NCBI RefSeq assembly: GCF_900156045.1
Contig: NZ_FTMX01000008.1
Coordinates: 156,572-220,571 of the forward strand
Reading direction: 5' to 3'
Length of the DNA stretch: 64,000 nt
Source: Peribacillus simplex
Lineage (GTDB): Bacteria; Bacillota; Bacilli; Bacillales; DSM-1321
In this document: positions 1 to 9,178 of the stretch, one piece after another
Position numbering within the stretch: the first letter of the stretch is position 1
How the letters are laid out: the number at the start of each line of letters is the position of its first letter
The notes under the pieces: model-generated
Database searches by the model: none
Told to the model about the DNA's origin: nothing
What the model saw: the letters and a program-made list of their open reading frames with translations, nothing else
Program-made: the position numbers and the translations under genes

Positions 1-762
1 TTCCTCATATCGGGAGGCCAGTGGATGGTCAAATATCGAGCGTGTTCCGTCCTGCATAGGTTCCCGGCAGATTATGCGCAGTCCAGGCGTATCGATTGGC
101 AGTGCAAATGCTACCGCGTGACGTTCATCGCCTGGTGTGAATCCTGGGAAAGAATAGATAATCACCTCATCTGTAATCGGTGCCAGGGTTGCTAACATCT
201 TTGCACCGCGTACAAGTATTCCTTCTTCTTTTTCCTCAACAGTCCCTAAGTGGGTATATGTTTCTTTTTGTTCATAAGATTGCTTGCTTCGATCATTTTG
301 AGGATTAATGATTGCATGCGTCAAGAATAAATCATTGTCACGAATATAGGCATAATAATCCTTGATGTTCTGTGACCAGTCTTTGTTGTATTCATCAAGA
401 AACCAGGAGTTATGTGCCATGGAAGTGACCACGACATTTAAAAAGTCCGGCGTTCTCCCCATTAGTCCATATGTCATCCTTGCATACACTTCAAATAATT
501 TACTTCTTTTTTGCAAATCCTCCGATGTCTTCGGGAATAAAAAAGCATTATTGACACGTTCCCCGGTTTCTTTGCAAATGTGAGTGATTTCATCTTGATA
601 TTCCGGGTCATGTTGAATGTCATACAACTTTGCAATTTCTTGTATCGGCTGCTTAAAAATTGGCTCATTATAAATATCCTCAACCACTCTTCCACCAAGC
701 CAGACTTCTGGCTTCCTTGATTTAATTCTATTAATATATTCTTCGCCGGTTTTAATGCCCAT
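1..762 (-). CDS. hpaB: 4-hydroxyphenylacetate 3-monooxygenase oxygenase subunit (HpaB/PvcC family), C-terminus beyond window
   Basis: An open frame of 254 codons runs off the left edge; the family is about 480-520 residues, so roughly the N-terminal half is visible. The start ATG at 762-760 follows a GGGGG ribosome site. The N-terminus ([15 protein letters not shown]) and the segment [12 protein letters not shown] at about residue 100 are typical of FADH2-using aromatic hydroxylases that convert 4-hydroxyphenylacetate to 3,4-dihydroxyphenylacetate in the cytoplasm. It lies just downstream of a flavin-reductase gene that should feed it FADH2, which is the usual pairing, but that partner is broken here. 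The exact phenolic substrate cannot be read from the sequence. Confidence 0.85.
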   Translation of the reverse strand, partial: MGIKTGEEYINRIKSRKPEVWLGGRVVEDIYNEPIFKQPIQEIAKLYDIQHDPEYQDEITHICKETGERVNNAFLFPKTSEDLQKRSKLFEVYARMTYGLMGRTPDFLNVVVTSMAHNSWFLDEYNKDWSQNIKDYYAYIRDNDLFLTHAIINPQNDRSKQSYEQKETYTHLGTVEEKEEGILVRGAKMLATLAPITDEVIIYSFPGFTPGDERHAVAFALPIDTPGLRIICREPMQDGTRSIFDHPLASRYEE

Positions 763-773
763 AAGAAACCCCC

Positions 774-1241
774 TTATTTTACAAGTTGTTTAGCAGACCC
801 CATTTTCCCCCGATAAAAAGTAAACGCTTCCAAATCTTCAAAATGTAACTCCTGGATCTCATCGAAGAAAAATACATGATCACCAGCCTCAAACTCTCTC
901 CATGGTTTGTATTCCATCCAAGCGACACTTCCATTTATTTTTGGAGAATTCCCCTTGTTCTCCCAGTCAATTTCAAGTGTTTCCTGTTTATTGCACGCAA
1001 ATTGCCCTGCAATGGATTCTTGTTCATCCGACAAAATATTAATGGTAAAAGATTTATATTTCATGCCAGTGCAGGCTTTTGCTTCATTATGAATGGATAC
1101 TAAAGCGAGCGGGGGATCCAAGGAAACCTAGGTAAATGAATTCACAGTGATGCCCTTTTGAACTTTCCCATCAAACCAGCTCACTATCGCGACTCCGGTT
1201 GGGAATTTACCAAAGCAATTTCTCAACTTGCGCCCATCCAT
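774..1241 (-). pseudogene. flavin reductase (HpaC-like) interrupted by an amber codon
   Basis: Starting at ATG 1241 behind a near-perfect AGGAGGTGATAAG site, the frame reads a normal flavin-reductase N-terminus (GKFPTGVAIVSW ... GITVNSFT), then meets TAG at 1130-1128 (codon 38), then continues in the same frame with VSLDPPLALVSI to the stop at 774. The family consensus at this place is NSFTSVSLDPP, so a single base change in a Ser codon (TCG or TCA to TAG) explains the break. The 115-residue open part downstream lacks the start of the FMN-binding barrel. The reductase would supply FADH2 to the adjacent hydroxylase. It is a pseudogene unless the stop is a sequencing error or is suppressed. Confidence 0.8.
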
Positions 1242-1474
1242 CTTATCACCTCCTACTCTTTCATTATGAATTCATTATAGTAAACTAAATAATTTTAAAA
1301 ATCATATAATTTCATATTATGAAATTTAAGGAAATTTTTTTAAATAGCTCGTTTTAATTGTGAATTATCGTAAAAAAGACTTTCATTACCGCATTACCAA
1401 AAATCAGTGTTAAACTATCCATGGACATTCATATTTCCAGCTTAATGAATAATGGTCTTTTTCGACTCGAATAT

Positions 1475-2287
1475 ATGAAAGTGGTGAGGGAAGTATCAAT
1501 TTTGCGTTCCTTAAGAAAGATCTATCAATTTTTCGTGGATATTCCTTTAAAAAAAGGAGTGGTTTTGAATGACCGTTACGAGGTGAAAACTTTAATCGGT
1601 ACAGGAAGCTATGGTCTTGTCTACCTTTGCAATAATTTGAAAAAGAATGAGAATATAGTGATCAAGCAGCTCCGGAATAGTAAACGGCGCAGCAAAAAAG
1701 AGCTCAAACAGTTTGAAAATGAAATGACCATATTACGAATGTTAAATCACAAAAACATCCCCAAATTTCACGAGAATTTTTCACATGACGGAAATGTTTA
1801 TTTTGTGATGGATTTCATTGAAGGGGATAATTTGGAAGACCATATTTTCTTGAATCAATTAACGTTCAATGAGAAAGAGTCTCTACTTTTTCTGGATGAG
1901 CTGGTCGGTTTAGTATCTTATCTACATGGCCATGACATTTGCCATCAGGATTTACGTATACCAAATATTTTACTTAAGAACCATCAGCCCATTTTGATAG
2001 ACTTTGGTTTGTCTAAAATGTTCAACTCGGCAGATCTGGCACAAGAATCCATTTTACAGCAGAAAAGGCAGGATTTTTACGACTTGGGGCAAATACTTCT
2101 ATATGTACTTTATACAACGTACGCTTCCAAAAGTAAAAAGGCTCTTCCTTGGACAGAAGAGCTTTCGTTAGAAAAAGAAACCGTGCATATACTGAAAAGG
2201 TTATTAAGCATCCAAGAACCTTATTCAGATATCAAGGAAATCTCAATGGACCTGCGAGCTGCATTGCAGTCAAAGAAATTGAATTAG
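1475..2287 (+). CDS. Hanks-type serine/threonine protein kinase, YbdM-like
   Basis: A small soluble kinase without a transmembrane or extracellular part. With the start at 1475 the glycine loop GTGSYG is at about residues 42-47, the ATP lysine (VIKQL) at 64, the catalytic loop HQDLRIPN at 157-164 and the metal-binding DFG at 176-178. HRD is changed to HQD, while the catalytic Asp and Asn are kept. The C-terminal part (QDFYDLGQILLYVLY) resembles B. subtilis YbdM as I recall it. The start is uncertain: ATG 1421, ATG 1475 and TTG 1502 are all in frame, none with a strong ribosome site; 1502 gives the length closest to YbdM. The targets are unknown. The gene is monocistronic and its last four bases overlap a convergent small gene. 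Confidence 0.8.
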   Translation: MKVVREVSILRSLRKIYQFFVDIPLKKGVVLNDRYEVKTLIGTGSYGLVYLCNNLKKNENIVIKQLRNSKRRSKKELKQFENEMTILRMLNHKNIPKFHENFSHDGNVYFVMDFIEGDNLEDHIFLNQLTFNEKESLLFLDELVGLVSYLHGHDICHQDLRIPNILLKNHQPILIDFGLSKMFNSADLAQESILQQKRQDFYDLGQILLYVLYTTYASKSKKALPWTEELSLEKETVHILKRLLSIQEPYSDIKEISMDLRAALQSKKLN

Positions 2288-2448
2288 CTGCTGCTGCCAC
2301 GCCCCTTTCTCTTGTAGCGGTCACTTCCACTCATGGGATACCTTTTATACCCTCGGCTGCTGCTGCTGCCTCGGCGATAATGACCATGTCTTCGCTCACT
2401 GCTTCCTTGGGAAAGCTGTTTGATTTTTTTCATTATTTTCTTCAGCAT
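2284..2448 (-). CDS. small basic Ser/Arg-rich protein, function unknown
   Basis: A 54-residue frame, ATG 2448 behind a good AGAGGTG site six bases upstream, stop TAA at 2286-2284. The product is highly basic, opens with MLKKIMKKIKQL, carries two serine runs (GSSSSRG and a terminal GRGSSS) and many Arg/Tyr/His. It overlaps the end of the kinase gene by four bases, tail to tail. I recognise no family. A serine-rich tail beside a Ser/Thr kinase makes it a natural substrate candidate, but that is only inference from position and composition. The strong ribosome site and clean start argue for a real gene. Confidence 0.6.
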   Translation of the reverse strand: MLKKIMKKIKQLSQGSSERRHGHYRRGSSSSRGYKRYPMSGSDRYKRKGRGSSS

Positions 2449-2704
2449 ATCTTTCACCTCTTTTATTTTGGTTTTAAAACTTGTTATTACTTAGCCTAAC
2501 ATAGACACAGTATAAACCTTACTAATAAGTACTATAATTTTTTTTCATTTGTGTTACGTTCCATAACCGCTTCATGGAGTGGGCTTCTTCCATTGTTGGT
2601 CATGAGAACACCCTATACGCCTCCGTTTGAAAATGGCACCTAATATATAAAGATGACTGTCATTTACTGATCTTCGAAGCGCAAATCAAAATCAGACAGT
2701 ATAC
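2449..2704. other. intergenic stretch, no confident gene
   Basis: The stretch between the small Ser-rich gene and the HU terminator holds no confident gene. On the minus strand an ATG near 2605 opens about 20 codons resembling one ankyrin repeat (NGRSPLHEAV), without a properly spaced ribosome site. It is probably a remnant or chance similarity. Confidence 0.3.
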
Positions 2705-2741
2705 AAAAAAACCTGGCGAATATCGCATCGCCAGGTTTTTT
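2705..2741 (-). terminator. intrinsic terminator of the HU gene
   Basis: The perfect 8-bp stem CCTGGCGA/TCGCCAGG (2712-2719 with 2728-2735) is flanked by A runs and T runs, so it can work on both strands. It sits directly downstream of the HU stop codon. Confidence 0.85.
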
Positions 2742-2751
2742 CGTTACTCTT

Positions 2752-3024
2752 TTATTTTACAGCGTCTTTTAATTCCTTACCTGCTTTAAAAGCCGGTACT
2801 TTACTAGCTGCAATTTGTATTTCTTCGCCAGTTTGCGGGTTTCTTCCTGTACGGGCAGCGCGGTCACGCACTTCAAATGTACCAAAACCAACTAATTGGA
2901 TTTTTTCTTCTTTAGCAAGTGTAGCCGTGATTGTTTCAAACAATGCATCCACTACTTTTTTTGCTTCGTCTTTTGTCAGTTCAGCTTGGGCTGCAACACT
3001 GCTCACTAATTCTGTTTTATTCAT
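2752..3024 (-). CDS. hup: DNA-binding protein HU
   Basis: A 90-residue protein with the complete HU/IHF fold: N-terminal helices ([20 protein letters not shown]), the [21 protein letters not shown] beta-arm with the DNA-intercalating proline in RNPQTG, and the C-terminal [15 protein letters not shown]. Length and residues match the Bacillus HBsu family exactly. It binds and bends DNA without sequence specificity in the nucleoid. The start ATG has an AGGATGAGGTG site. It is a single-gene unit with its own terminator. The neighbours differ from the usual hbs locus, so this could be a second HU copy. Confidence 0.95.
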   Translation of the reverse strand: MNKTELVSSVAAQAELTKDEAKKVVDALFETITATLAKEEKIQLVGFGTFEVRDRAARTGRNPQTGEEIQIAASKVPAFKAGKELKDAVK

Positions 3025-3173
3025 ATGAACACCTCATCCTTTTATTTTGTATAAAGTATGTAGAGAAGACAACATAACATATCTTGTATGCCTCTGTCAC
3101 TTATTATGGCTAAATAAAAGGAATCGCAGCTCCAAATTGATCTTTTCGGAAGATAAAAGGGCTTTGATTAACA

Positions 3174-4691
3174 TTAACTTCCTGAAGTTTCCAGCTGCAG
3201 CCATTGATAGATGGTATCCATATCAATGTTTTCCTCCAAATGGGAAGCCAAGAGATTGTACGCTTCCTCCCTTCGCTCCGAGTCGCTTTGGACGTTTTCC
3301 TTCACTTCTTCCAACCCCTTGTTCCGTCGAATTTGGTTAACAAGCAATCTAGTGAACAGGCGATTATGGAATATCCCATGAAGATATGTTCCCATTACCT
3401 TGTTGTCATTGGAAATGGCTCCATCCTCTCTTCCATCCTTCAATAAAAGAAAGGGCCTTACTTGCGACTTCAATGTCGTTCTGCCTAAATGTATTTCGAA
3501 ACCGTTAAGATTCATTTGACCTTCCATTATCCCGGCAGAAAGGACACCTTCCATTTGTACCGTTTTCTTTTCTGCTTGAAAAACGGTTTCCACCGGAAGA
3601 AGCGAGAGCCCTTCCGCATTCTCACCGTCACCTTCGACCGCATCAGGATCGAAAAGTTTAGTCCCCAGCATTTGAAAACCGCCGCATATGCCAAAGATCA
3701 TCGTTCCTTGTTTCCGCAGTTCATTGATGGCCCGATCCAACCCCATACGATTCAACCATTCTAAATCTTCCATCGTGTTTTTTGTACCAGGCAAAATAAG
3801 CAGATCAGGATTACCTAACTCATGGACACTGCTTACTAGGCGGACACCTACTCCGGGTTCATCAAAAAAAGGATCCACATCTGTAAAATTGGAGATCCGC
3901 GGAAATCTCAAGACGGCTACATCGATCGGAAACTCGGCCTTTTTAGGTTTTTTAAAACGTAAGGAGGAGAGAGCAAGTGAATCTTCCGCTTCAATATTCA
4001 CGTCTAGATAGGGCAGCACCCCTAGAACCGGAATCCCAGTTTCCTTTTCCACCCATTCAATGCCATCATCCAACAATTCACGCATGCCACGAAATTTATT
4101 GATGATGATCCCCTTTACACTATCTCGTTCATCTTGATCCAATAAAGCAAGTGTGCCGATGATGGACGCAAATACTCCACCACGATCAATATCGGCCACC
4201 AAAATGACTGCCGCATCCGTGAGTTTCGCCATTCGCATATTCGCGATATCCCGGTCCTTAAGGTTAATTTCAGCCGGGCTTCCTGCCCCTTCGAGAACGA
4301 TGATGTCATAGTCTTCTTGAAGTTTTTCGACCGATTTACGGATGATCGGCATGGCTTCCTGGACAAATTGGGACCGATAGCTTTTTGCATTCATATCAAG
4401 AAAATGCTTTCCGTGCACGATGACTTCCGAAACCATATCCTGCTTCGGTTTCAGTAATATCGGATTCATATCGGTCGTTGCCGTGATCCGTGCTGCTTCC
4501 GCCTGTACTCCCTGAGCCCGTCCGATTTCCCCGCCATCCAAGGTTACATAAGAATTCAAAGCCATGTTTTGTGATTTGAATGGGACGACACGTAACCCTT
4601 TATTGGAAAATACCCGGCAAAATGCCGTACAAATCAAACTTTTCCCTACATCAGATGACGTCCCTTGTATCATGATGGATCGTGCCTTCAT
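3174..4691 (-). CDS. cbiP/cobQ: cobyric acid synthase, glutamine-hydrolysing
   Basis: It amidates the b, d, e and g carboxyls of adenosylcobyrinic acid a,c-diamide to give adenosylcobyric acid. A P-loop-type ATP site, GTSSDVGKS, is near the N-terminus. A C-terminal class-I glutamine amidotransferase-like domain carries the catalytic Cys in FGICGGFQML (about residue 336) and the His in GTYLHGIF. At about 505 residues it has the normal length. I choose ATG 4691, five bases after GGGGGTGA, over the in-frame GTG at 4700 that forms part of that site. It is the last gene of the cobalamin operon, 13 bases after the adenosyltransferase, which fits its late step. No clear terminator follows before the HU promoter. 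Confidence 0.95.
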   Translation of the reverse strand: MKARSIMIQGTSSDVGKSLICTAFCRVFSNKGLRVVPFKSQNMALNSYVTLDGGEIGRAQGVQAEAARITATTDMNPILLKPKQDMVSEVIVHGKHFLDMNAKSYRSQFVQEAMPIIRKSVEKLQEDYDIIVLEGAGSPAEINLKDRDIANMRMAKLTDAAVILVADIDRGGVFASIIGTLALLDQDERDSVKGIIINKFRGMRELLDDGIEWVEKETGIPVLGVLPYLDVNIEAEDSLALSSLRFKKPKKAEFPIDVAVLRFPRISNFTDVDPFFDEPGVGVRLVSSVHELGNPDLLILPGTKNTMEDLEWLNRMGLDRAINELRKQGTMIFGICGGFQMLGTKLFDPDAVEGDGENAEGLSLLPVETVFQAEKKTVQMEGVLSAGIMEGQMNLNGFEIHLGRTTLKSQVRPFLLLKDGREDGAISNDNKVMGTYLHGIFHNRLFTRLLVNQIRRNKGLEEVKENVQSDSERREEAYNLLASHLEENIDMDTIYQWLQLETSGS

Positions 4692-4704
4692 TACGTTCAC
4701 CCCC

Positions 4705-5241
4705 TTAAAACTCTAATCCTTTGACAGCGCCGATGCCCTCGTCATAATAATGCTTGGTCGCCTCAATCGATGAAACCAAATCGGCCATTTCCATAAGCTC
4801 TGGCTTGGCATCCCTGCCGGTAATGACTACATGCATATGAGCTGGACGATTTCGAATCGCATCGATGACTTCAGTCAATGGCAAGACATCTTCAATCGGG
4901 AATTTGGAAATCGCCAATGCATTGTTCAACTCATCCAAAACAAGTAAATCAATGCCGGGATCACTAAGGGCCAGTCTCGCCTTTTCCCAAGCTAACGATA
5001 ATGCGTTGCGATGCTCTTCTGGAGTTTTGGTCCATGTAAAACCAATACCTAGCTGTTCCATTTCAACTCCTAATTTTTTTAAAGCCAATGCTTCCCCATA
5101 TGTACGCTCTGGAGATTTTATGAACTGAAGGTATTTGACTTTCATTCCTCTGCCGATTGCCCTTAAAGTCACTCCTAATGAGGCAGTCGTCTTCCCTTTC
5201 CCGTTTCCTGTATAAATAAGCATTAATCCTCTGCGTGCCAC
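4705..5241 (-). CDS. btuR: corrinoid adenosyltransferase, CobA/BtuR type
   Basis: It transfers the 5'-deoxyadenosyl group from ATP to Co(I) of the corrin. The Walker A motif GNGKGKTTASLG is at residues 13-24, followed by LVLDELNNAL and HVVITGRDAK typical of the family; the 178-residue length is normal. The start is probably GTG 5241 after AGGTGA; an ATG six codons further in (5223) is the alternative. It lies between the nitroreductase-like gene and cbiP with short gaps, the same place btuR has in the B. megaterium operon. Confidence 0.93.
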   Translation of the reverse strand: MARRGLMLIYTGNGKGKTTASLGVTLRAIGRGMKVKYLQFIKSPERTYGEALALKKLGVEMEQLGIGFTWTKTPEEHRNALSLAWEKARLALSDPGIDLLVLDELNNALAISKFPIEDVLPLTEVIDAIRNRPAHMHVVITGRDAKPELMEMADLVSSIEATKHYYDEGIGAVKGLEF

Positions 5242-5255
5242 TCACTCACCTACCT

Positions 5256-5819
5256 TCATAGCCAAACTGTTTTATCTATGTATGAAGTCCTTTTAGTAGC
5301 AGGAACCGGTTGATCGCCTTTAGGGTATCCGACAAAAATGGTGCCGATCACTTTTTTGTTTTCCGGTGAACCGATAAATTCGTGCAGGCGTTCATCCCTG
5401 ACAAGACCAACTCCTCTAGTGCGCCAAACGAATCCGAGACCAAGTTCTTTTGCGGCAAGCCACATCGAATGGACGGCACAACAAGAAGCGAATACATTGT
5501 CTTCGGATGAATCCGGATCATCGGGCAAAATATCGGAAGTCACGACGATGATAAGCGGTGTCGTCTTTACAACTTCCAGTGAACTTTCAATCAATTTCGG
5601 TTTGGTCGGGAAGCGTTCATGTAAATACCTTTCTGCCAATCTTTCATAACGGTGCTTCGCCTCTCCCTTGATTACATAAAAACTCCAAGGTTCACGCAAT
5701 CGGTCGTTAGGGGCATAGGTAGCCGCTTCCAATAGCTGCCTGATTTTTTGGTCTTCCACTTCTTTTTCTTCGTAATTCCTTATTGCCCGGCGTTCCTTCA
5801 ATTCTTGAATGATGGACAT
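5256..5819 (-). CDS. nitroreductase-family flavoprotein of the cobalamin operon (position of cbiY)
   Basis: A 187-residue FMN-type nitroreductase: N-terminal RRAIRNYEEKEV, the NDRLREPWSFYV phosphate-binding stretch, and the C-terminal VGYPKGDQPVPATKR. Its start overlaps the end of the upstream uroporphyrinogen methyltransferase gene by 22 bases, so it is translated as part of the cob operon. BluB, which makes the lower ligand dimethylbenzimidazole, belongs to this superfamily but is usually longer; I see no feature proving BluB activity. The position between the cobA-type methyltransferase and btuR matches the gene called cbiY in B. megaterium. A role in corrin or flavin reduction before adenosylation is possible but unproven. 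Confidence 0.85.
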   Translation of the reverse strand: MSIIQELKERRAIRNYEEKEVEDQKIRQLLEAATYAPNDRLREPWSFYVIKGEAKHRYERLAERYLHERFPTKPKLIESSLEVVKTTPLIIVVTSDILPDDPDSSEDNVFASCCAVHSMWLAAKELGLGFVWRTRGVGLVRDERLHEFIGSPENKKVIGTIFVGYPKGDQPVPATKRTSYIDKTVWL

Positions 5820-6607
5820 TCCGACTCAATCCCTTCAATAATGGACTCTGATTCAATCACTCTTTCAAACCATTGGATTTTATCTCTTAATTGGACGACA
5901 TCCCCTACTAGAAAGATTGATGGATTTTGAATTTCTTCTTTTATAGCCTTCAAAGAAATCGAACTCAAAGTACCGGTAATCGTCCTTTGTTTTTCTGTCG
6001 TGCCCCATTCAATGACAGCCACTGGCGTTTTGCCGTCCCTGCCATGCTCCATCAATTTTTCACAGATAAACGGCATATTACCTATTCCCATATAAAAGGC
6101 GATGGTATCGATCCCCTGAGCCAAAGCCTGCCAATTCAAGTTATCCTGCCCCTTGTAATCACGGCCATGGCCTGTCACAATGGCATAACTTGAGGCATGA
6201 TCACGGTGGGTCACCGGGATGCCCGCATAAGCCGGTGCTGCGATTCCCGCCGTGATTCCTGGGACGATATCATATTCAATCCCGTTAGCAGCCAGTATCT
6301 CCGCTTCCTCACCGCCCCGCCCAAAGACAAACGGATCTCCACCCTTCAGACGGGTGACGTTTTTCCCCTGTAAGGCCTTTTCCACTAAAAGTTCATGTAT
6401 TTCATTTTGAATGAGATGATGTTTCCCTGGTGATTTCCCGCAATACACCAGTTCTGCATCTTCTTTTGCATAAGTTAATAATTCTGGATTGACAAGCCTG
6501 TCATATGCAATGACATCCGCCTTTTGGATACATTCCAGTCCATATACCGTAATCAGTTTCGGATCTCCGGGACCCGCACCGACCAAATGAACTTTTCCCG
6601 GTTTCAT
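5798..6607 (-). CDS. cobA: uroporphyrinogen-III C-methyltransferase (SUMT)
   Basis: It methylates uroporphyrinogen III at C2 and C7 with S-adenosylmethionine, giving precorrin-2, the entry to the pathway. The 269 residues hold the signature VGAGPGDPKLIT at the N-terminus, the GGDPFVFGRGGEE loop, and PGITAGIAAPAYAGIPVTHRD. Only the methyltransferase half of CysG is present; the precorrin-2 dehydrogenase half is not fused and is not elsewhere in the window. The start ATG follows GAGGAGG. It is 35 bases downstream of cbiA in the operon. Confidence 0.93.
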   Translation of the reverse strand: MKPGKVHLVGAGPGDPKLITVYGLECIQKADVIAYDRLVNPELLTYAKEDAELVYCGKSPGKHHLIQNEIHELLVEKALQGKNVTRLKGGDPFVFGRGGEEAEILAANGIEYDIVPGITAGIAAPAYAGIPVTHRDHASSYAIVTGHGRDYKGQDNLNWQALAQGIDTIAFYMGIGNMPFICEKLMEHGRDGKTPVAVIEWGTTEKQRTITGTLSSISLKAIKEEIQNPSIFLVGDVVQLRDKIQWFERVIESESIIEGIESECPSFKN

Positions 6608-6642
6608 GCTCGCGCCTCCTCTTAATCTTCAAAAAATATCTT

Positions 6643-8037
6643 TTACTTGTTGATAGTTTCATGAATAGATCTGTTTTTTTGTTTTAAGCAAGCATCGATC
6701 CAGTTCTTTGCAAGTATTGGATTGGAAGCAAAATGAAAGTGAGTATATCCAGCAACAAGGTTACCCAATACACATCCCTCTTGTTTCGAACCGAATCTGC
6801 CTTTGGCTTCATAAGCATGTGTAAGATCATCATCCGCTTCGAATGTCGAGTAGTGGAATTCATGTCCTTTTGCCTGCTCCATTTCATTGATCAAAAAATT
6901 GCCTGGAGTTCCTGTAATTTCTCGATAACCAAGTGCTGCAAGTTTTTTTTGCATTTTAATCCTGCCCGGAATAATACCTGCCATCTGATGCGTTTCTTTG
7001 GAAGTTGTTTCAATCGATTTGCTCAAAAACATGAAACCGCCGCATTCCGCTAGAGTCGGCATCCCTTTTTCAATGGAGCTTCTGATGGATTTAATAGCAC
7101 CCAAGTTACCGGAAAGTTCAGCTGCAAATTCCTCAGGAAAACCGCCTCCAAGGTATAAACCATCAGCTTCCAATGGAACTTCATCCCCTTTTAATGGAGA
7201 AAAATACTTGATGTTCGCCCCAAATGCTTCAAGCAACTCAAGGTTTTCCTGATAATAAAAATTGAAGGCAGCATCTTTTGCTACGGCAATGCACACTTTC
7301 TTTTCATTTTGGGGTTGAAATATATTTGAGTTTCCACTGGAAACGGAGCTTGTCTTGGATAAACGGTACAACTGATCGATATCGATCGTTTCCATGATTA
7401 ATTGTGCAAGCTTATCGAAAAACGGATTTAGTTCCCCCCGTTCAATAGCAGGAATTAAACCCAAATGACGGCTTGGAATATCAATATCCATTTCCCGCTT
7501 CATATAACCCAGCACCGGTACATCGCATTCTTGCTCAATGGCTGATTTGACAATATTGTAATGCCCCGCACTTCCCACTTGATTGGCAATTACACCAATG
7601 ATGTTCGGACCGGTCGAAAAGGCCTGAAATCCTTTTACGATTGCAGCTGCACTCCGTGCCATGCTGGCACAGTTGACTACCAACAGGACAGGGCTTTGCG
7701 TGATGATGCTGATTTCAGCCGTCGATCCTGTATTGGATAAAGGACTTTTGCCATCGAAAAAGCCCATGACTCCTTCGATGATCGATATATCTGCTCCGGT
7801 ACCTGCTTTGGTAAGAATTTCTCGGACAGTGTCATGATCGAACATCCAACTGTCAAGATTGCGTGAAATCCGTCCTGTAACCGCTGTATGATAAGTAGGG
7901 TCAATATAGTCAGGACCACATTTGAACCCTTGGACAGTATAGCCTTTCTTCTGGAGGGCTGCCATGATTCCGATGGTCAATGTCGTTTTACCGACACCGC
8001 TTCCGGTACCCGCAATTACCAATCTTCTATCGTACAT
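6643..8037 (-). CDS. cbiA: cobyrinic acid a,c-diamide synthase
   Basis: It amidates the a and c side chains of cobyrinic acid using glutamine and ATP. The N-terminal P-loop is GTGSGVGKTTL, and the C-terminal glutaminase domain has its Cys in LAECGGFMFL and a conserved HFHFASN end. I choose ATG 8037 behind AAGGAGGGAG instead of the longer frame to 8073, which has no ribosome site and would overlap cbiG. At about 464 residues it has normal length. It lies 16 bases after cbiG. Confidence 0.94.
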   Translation of the reverse strand: MYDRRLVIAGTGSGVGKTTLTIGIMAALQKKGYTVQGFKCGPDYIDPTYHTAVTGRISRNLDSWMFDHDTVREILTKAGTGADISIIEGVMGFFDGKSPLSNTGSTAEISIITQSPVLLVVNCASMARSAAAIVKGFQAFSTGPNIIGVIANQVGSAGHYNIVKSAIEQECDVPVLGYMKREMDIDIPSRHLGLIPAIERGELNPFFDKLAQLIMETIDIDQLYRLSKTSSVSSGNSNIFQPQNEKKVCIAVAKDAAFNFYYQENLELLEAFGANIKYFSPLKGDEVPLEADGLYLGGGFPEEFAAELSGNLGAIKSIRSSIEKGMPTLAECGGFMFLSKSIETTSKETHQMAGIIPGRIKMQKKLAALGYREITGTPGNFLINEMEQAKGHEFHYSTFEADDDLTHAYEAKGRFGSKQEGCVLGNLVAGYTHFHFASNPILAKNWIDACLKQKNRSIHETINK

Positions 8038-8053
8038 ATTTGCTTCTCCCTCC

Positions 8054-9178
8054 TTAAAAAGGTATGATCCCAACTGAAATGGTTACGTTACCCGATTTTT
8101 TCTTAACCAGCTCCAATTGTTCAGCTTTAGTATAAATCCTCACAGCCGGTTCACTCACACCATATGCACCCGTGTATTTAAATACTGTTTCCGATGGCGC
8201 TTCGATTTTGGCTTGATTAAGCTCTTCCGGTTCATAATGCACGAATTCCCAGCCGTATTTTTCAACTACTTCAATCAAGCCGATTTCGTCTTTCTTTAAG
8301 GAAATTGTACAGATCGCTTTAACGCTTTTTAAGGAAAACGATAATTCCGCTAGTGTTTCTGCAATCACCTGTTCAATTTCAGCTGCCGCTGTTCCCCTAT
8401 TGCACCCGATACCGAGAGCAATGACTTTTGGCCGATATACGATCCCATTTTCAAGGATCCTCTTTTCCGACTGGCTAAGAATACGGTGAGTTACGACCAG
8501 CGCTGCTTGCGGCTTTGCTTGAAGCGCTTCTTCAATGGATGGGTATACGATTATGCGTTCGGGTAATGCCGTTTCATAAGTCCACCAATTCCGTTCACCT
8601 GATTCCTGTACAACGGCAACAAGCTCTTCATTTACAACAGACGCACTCACTGGCGTCAATTTTTCTGCAGAATCCCAAATCCAGCCGAAGCGCTGTCCGA
8701 ATAAGTCGACAGGAATCGTTTTTTGAACATCCGATGCCGTGGTGATTATGGCTCTTGCGTCAAGGGCTGCAGCAACTTCCTTAGTCAGTTCATTCGCTCC
8801 TCCCAGATGCCCTGACAGTACACTGATGACATTTTCCCCTTTATCATCAATGACAACGACACCCGGATCCGTTTTCTTATCCTTCAAAATTGGTGCAATC
8901 ATCCTGACTACCGCACCGAGTGAAATAATTAATATGATTCCTTTATATTCCTTGAATAAAGCGGGTAATAGCATACGGACACTGCCCGAAAAAAGCTGGA
9001 TCTGTTTATGCTCTTCGTCCCCTTTTTCAAACTTGCTCATGTAATATAGATCGGAATTCGAAAAAACGGTATGTAATTTTCGTGCCAGCTCGACACCATG
9101 CTTTGTAATCGCCACGATCGCATAAGTATGAGACCGTTTAATGGGAGCAAGTTCCGCTTCTTTCAATTCAATGATCAT
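8054..9178 (-). CDS. cbiG: cobalt-precorrin-5A hydrolase
   Basis: It opens the lactone of cobalt-precorrin-5A and releases acetaldehyde in the anaerobic pathway. The 374 residues contain the family's central glycine segment VLSGHLGGANELT (about residues 119-131) and the C-terminal VIALGIGCNRGT that defines the CbiG C-domain. It overlaps cbiF by four bases (ATGA), which indicates translational coupling. CbiG is a marker of the oxygen-independent route. Confidence 0.94.
   Translation of the reverse strand: MIIELKEAELAPIKRSHTYAIVAITKHGVELARKLHTVFSNSDLYYMSKFEKGDEEHKQIQLFSGSVRMLLPALFKEYKGIILIISLGAVVRMIAPILKDKKTDPGVVVIDDKGENVISVLSGHLGGANELTKEVAAALDARAIITTASDVQKTIPVDLFGQRFGWIWDSAEKLTPVSASVVNEELVAVVQESGERNWWTYETALPERIIVYPSIEEALQAKPQAALVVTHRILSQSEKRILENGIVYRPKVIALGIGCNRGTAAAEIEQVIAETLAELSFSLKSVKAICTISLKKDEIGLIEVVEKYGWEFVHYEPEELNQAKIEAPSETVFKYTGAYGVSEPAVRIYTKAEQLELVKKKSGNVTISVGIIPF

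Noticed and set aside
2149..2499. 116-codon plus-strand ORF over the kinase end
   Set aside because: It lies in a different frame of the kinase and opposite to a better-supported small gene with a good ribosome site.
2536..2605. Ankyrin-like short frame (NGRSPLHEAV)
   Set aside because: Only about 20 codons and the possible ribosome site is too far; a remnant or chance.
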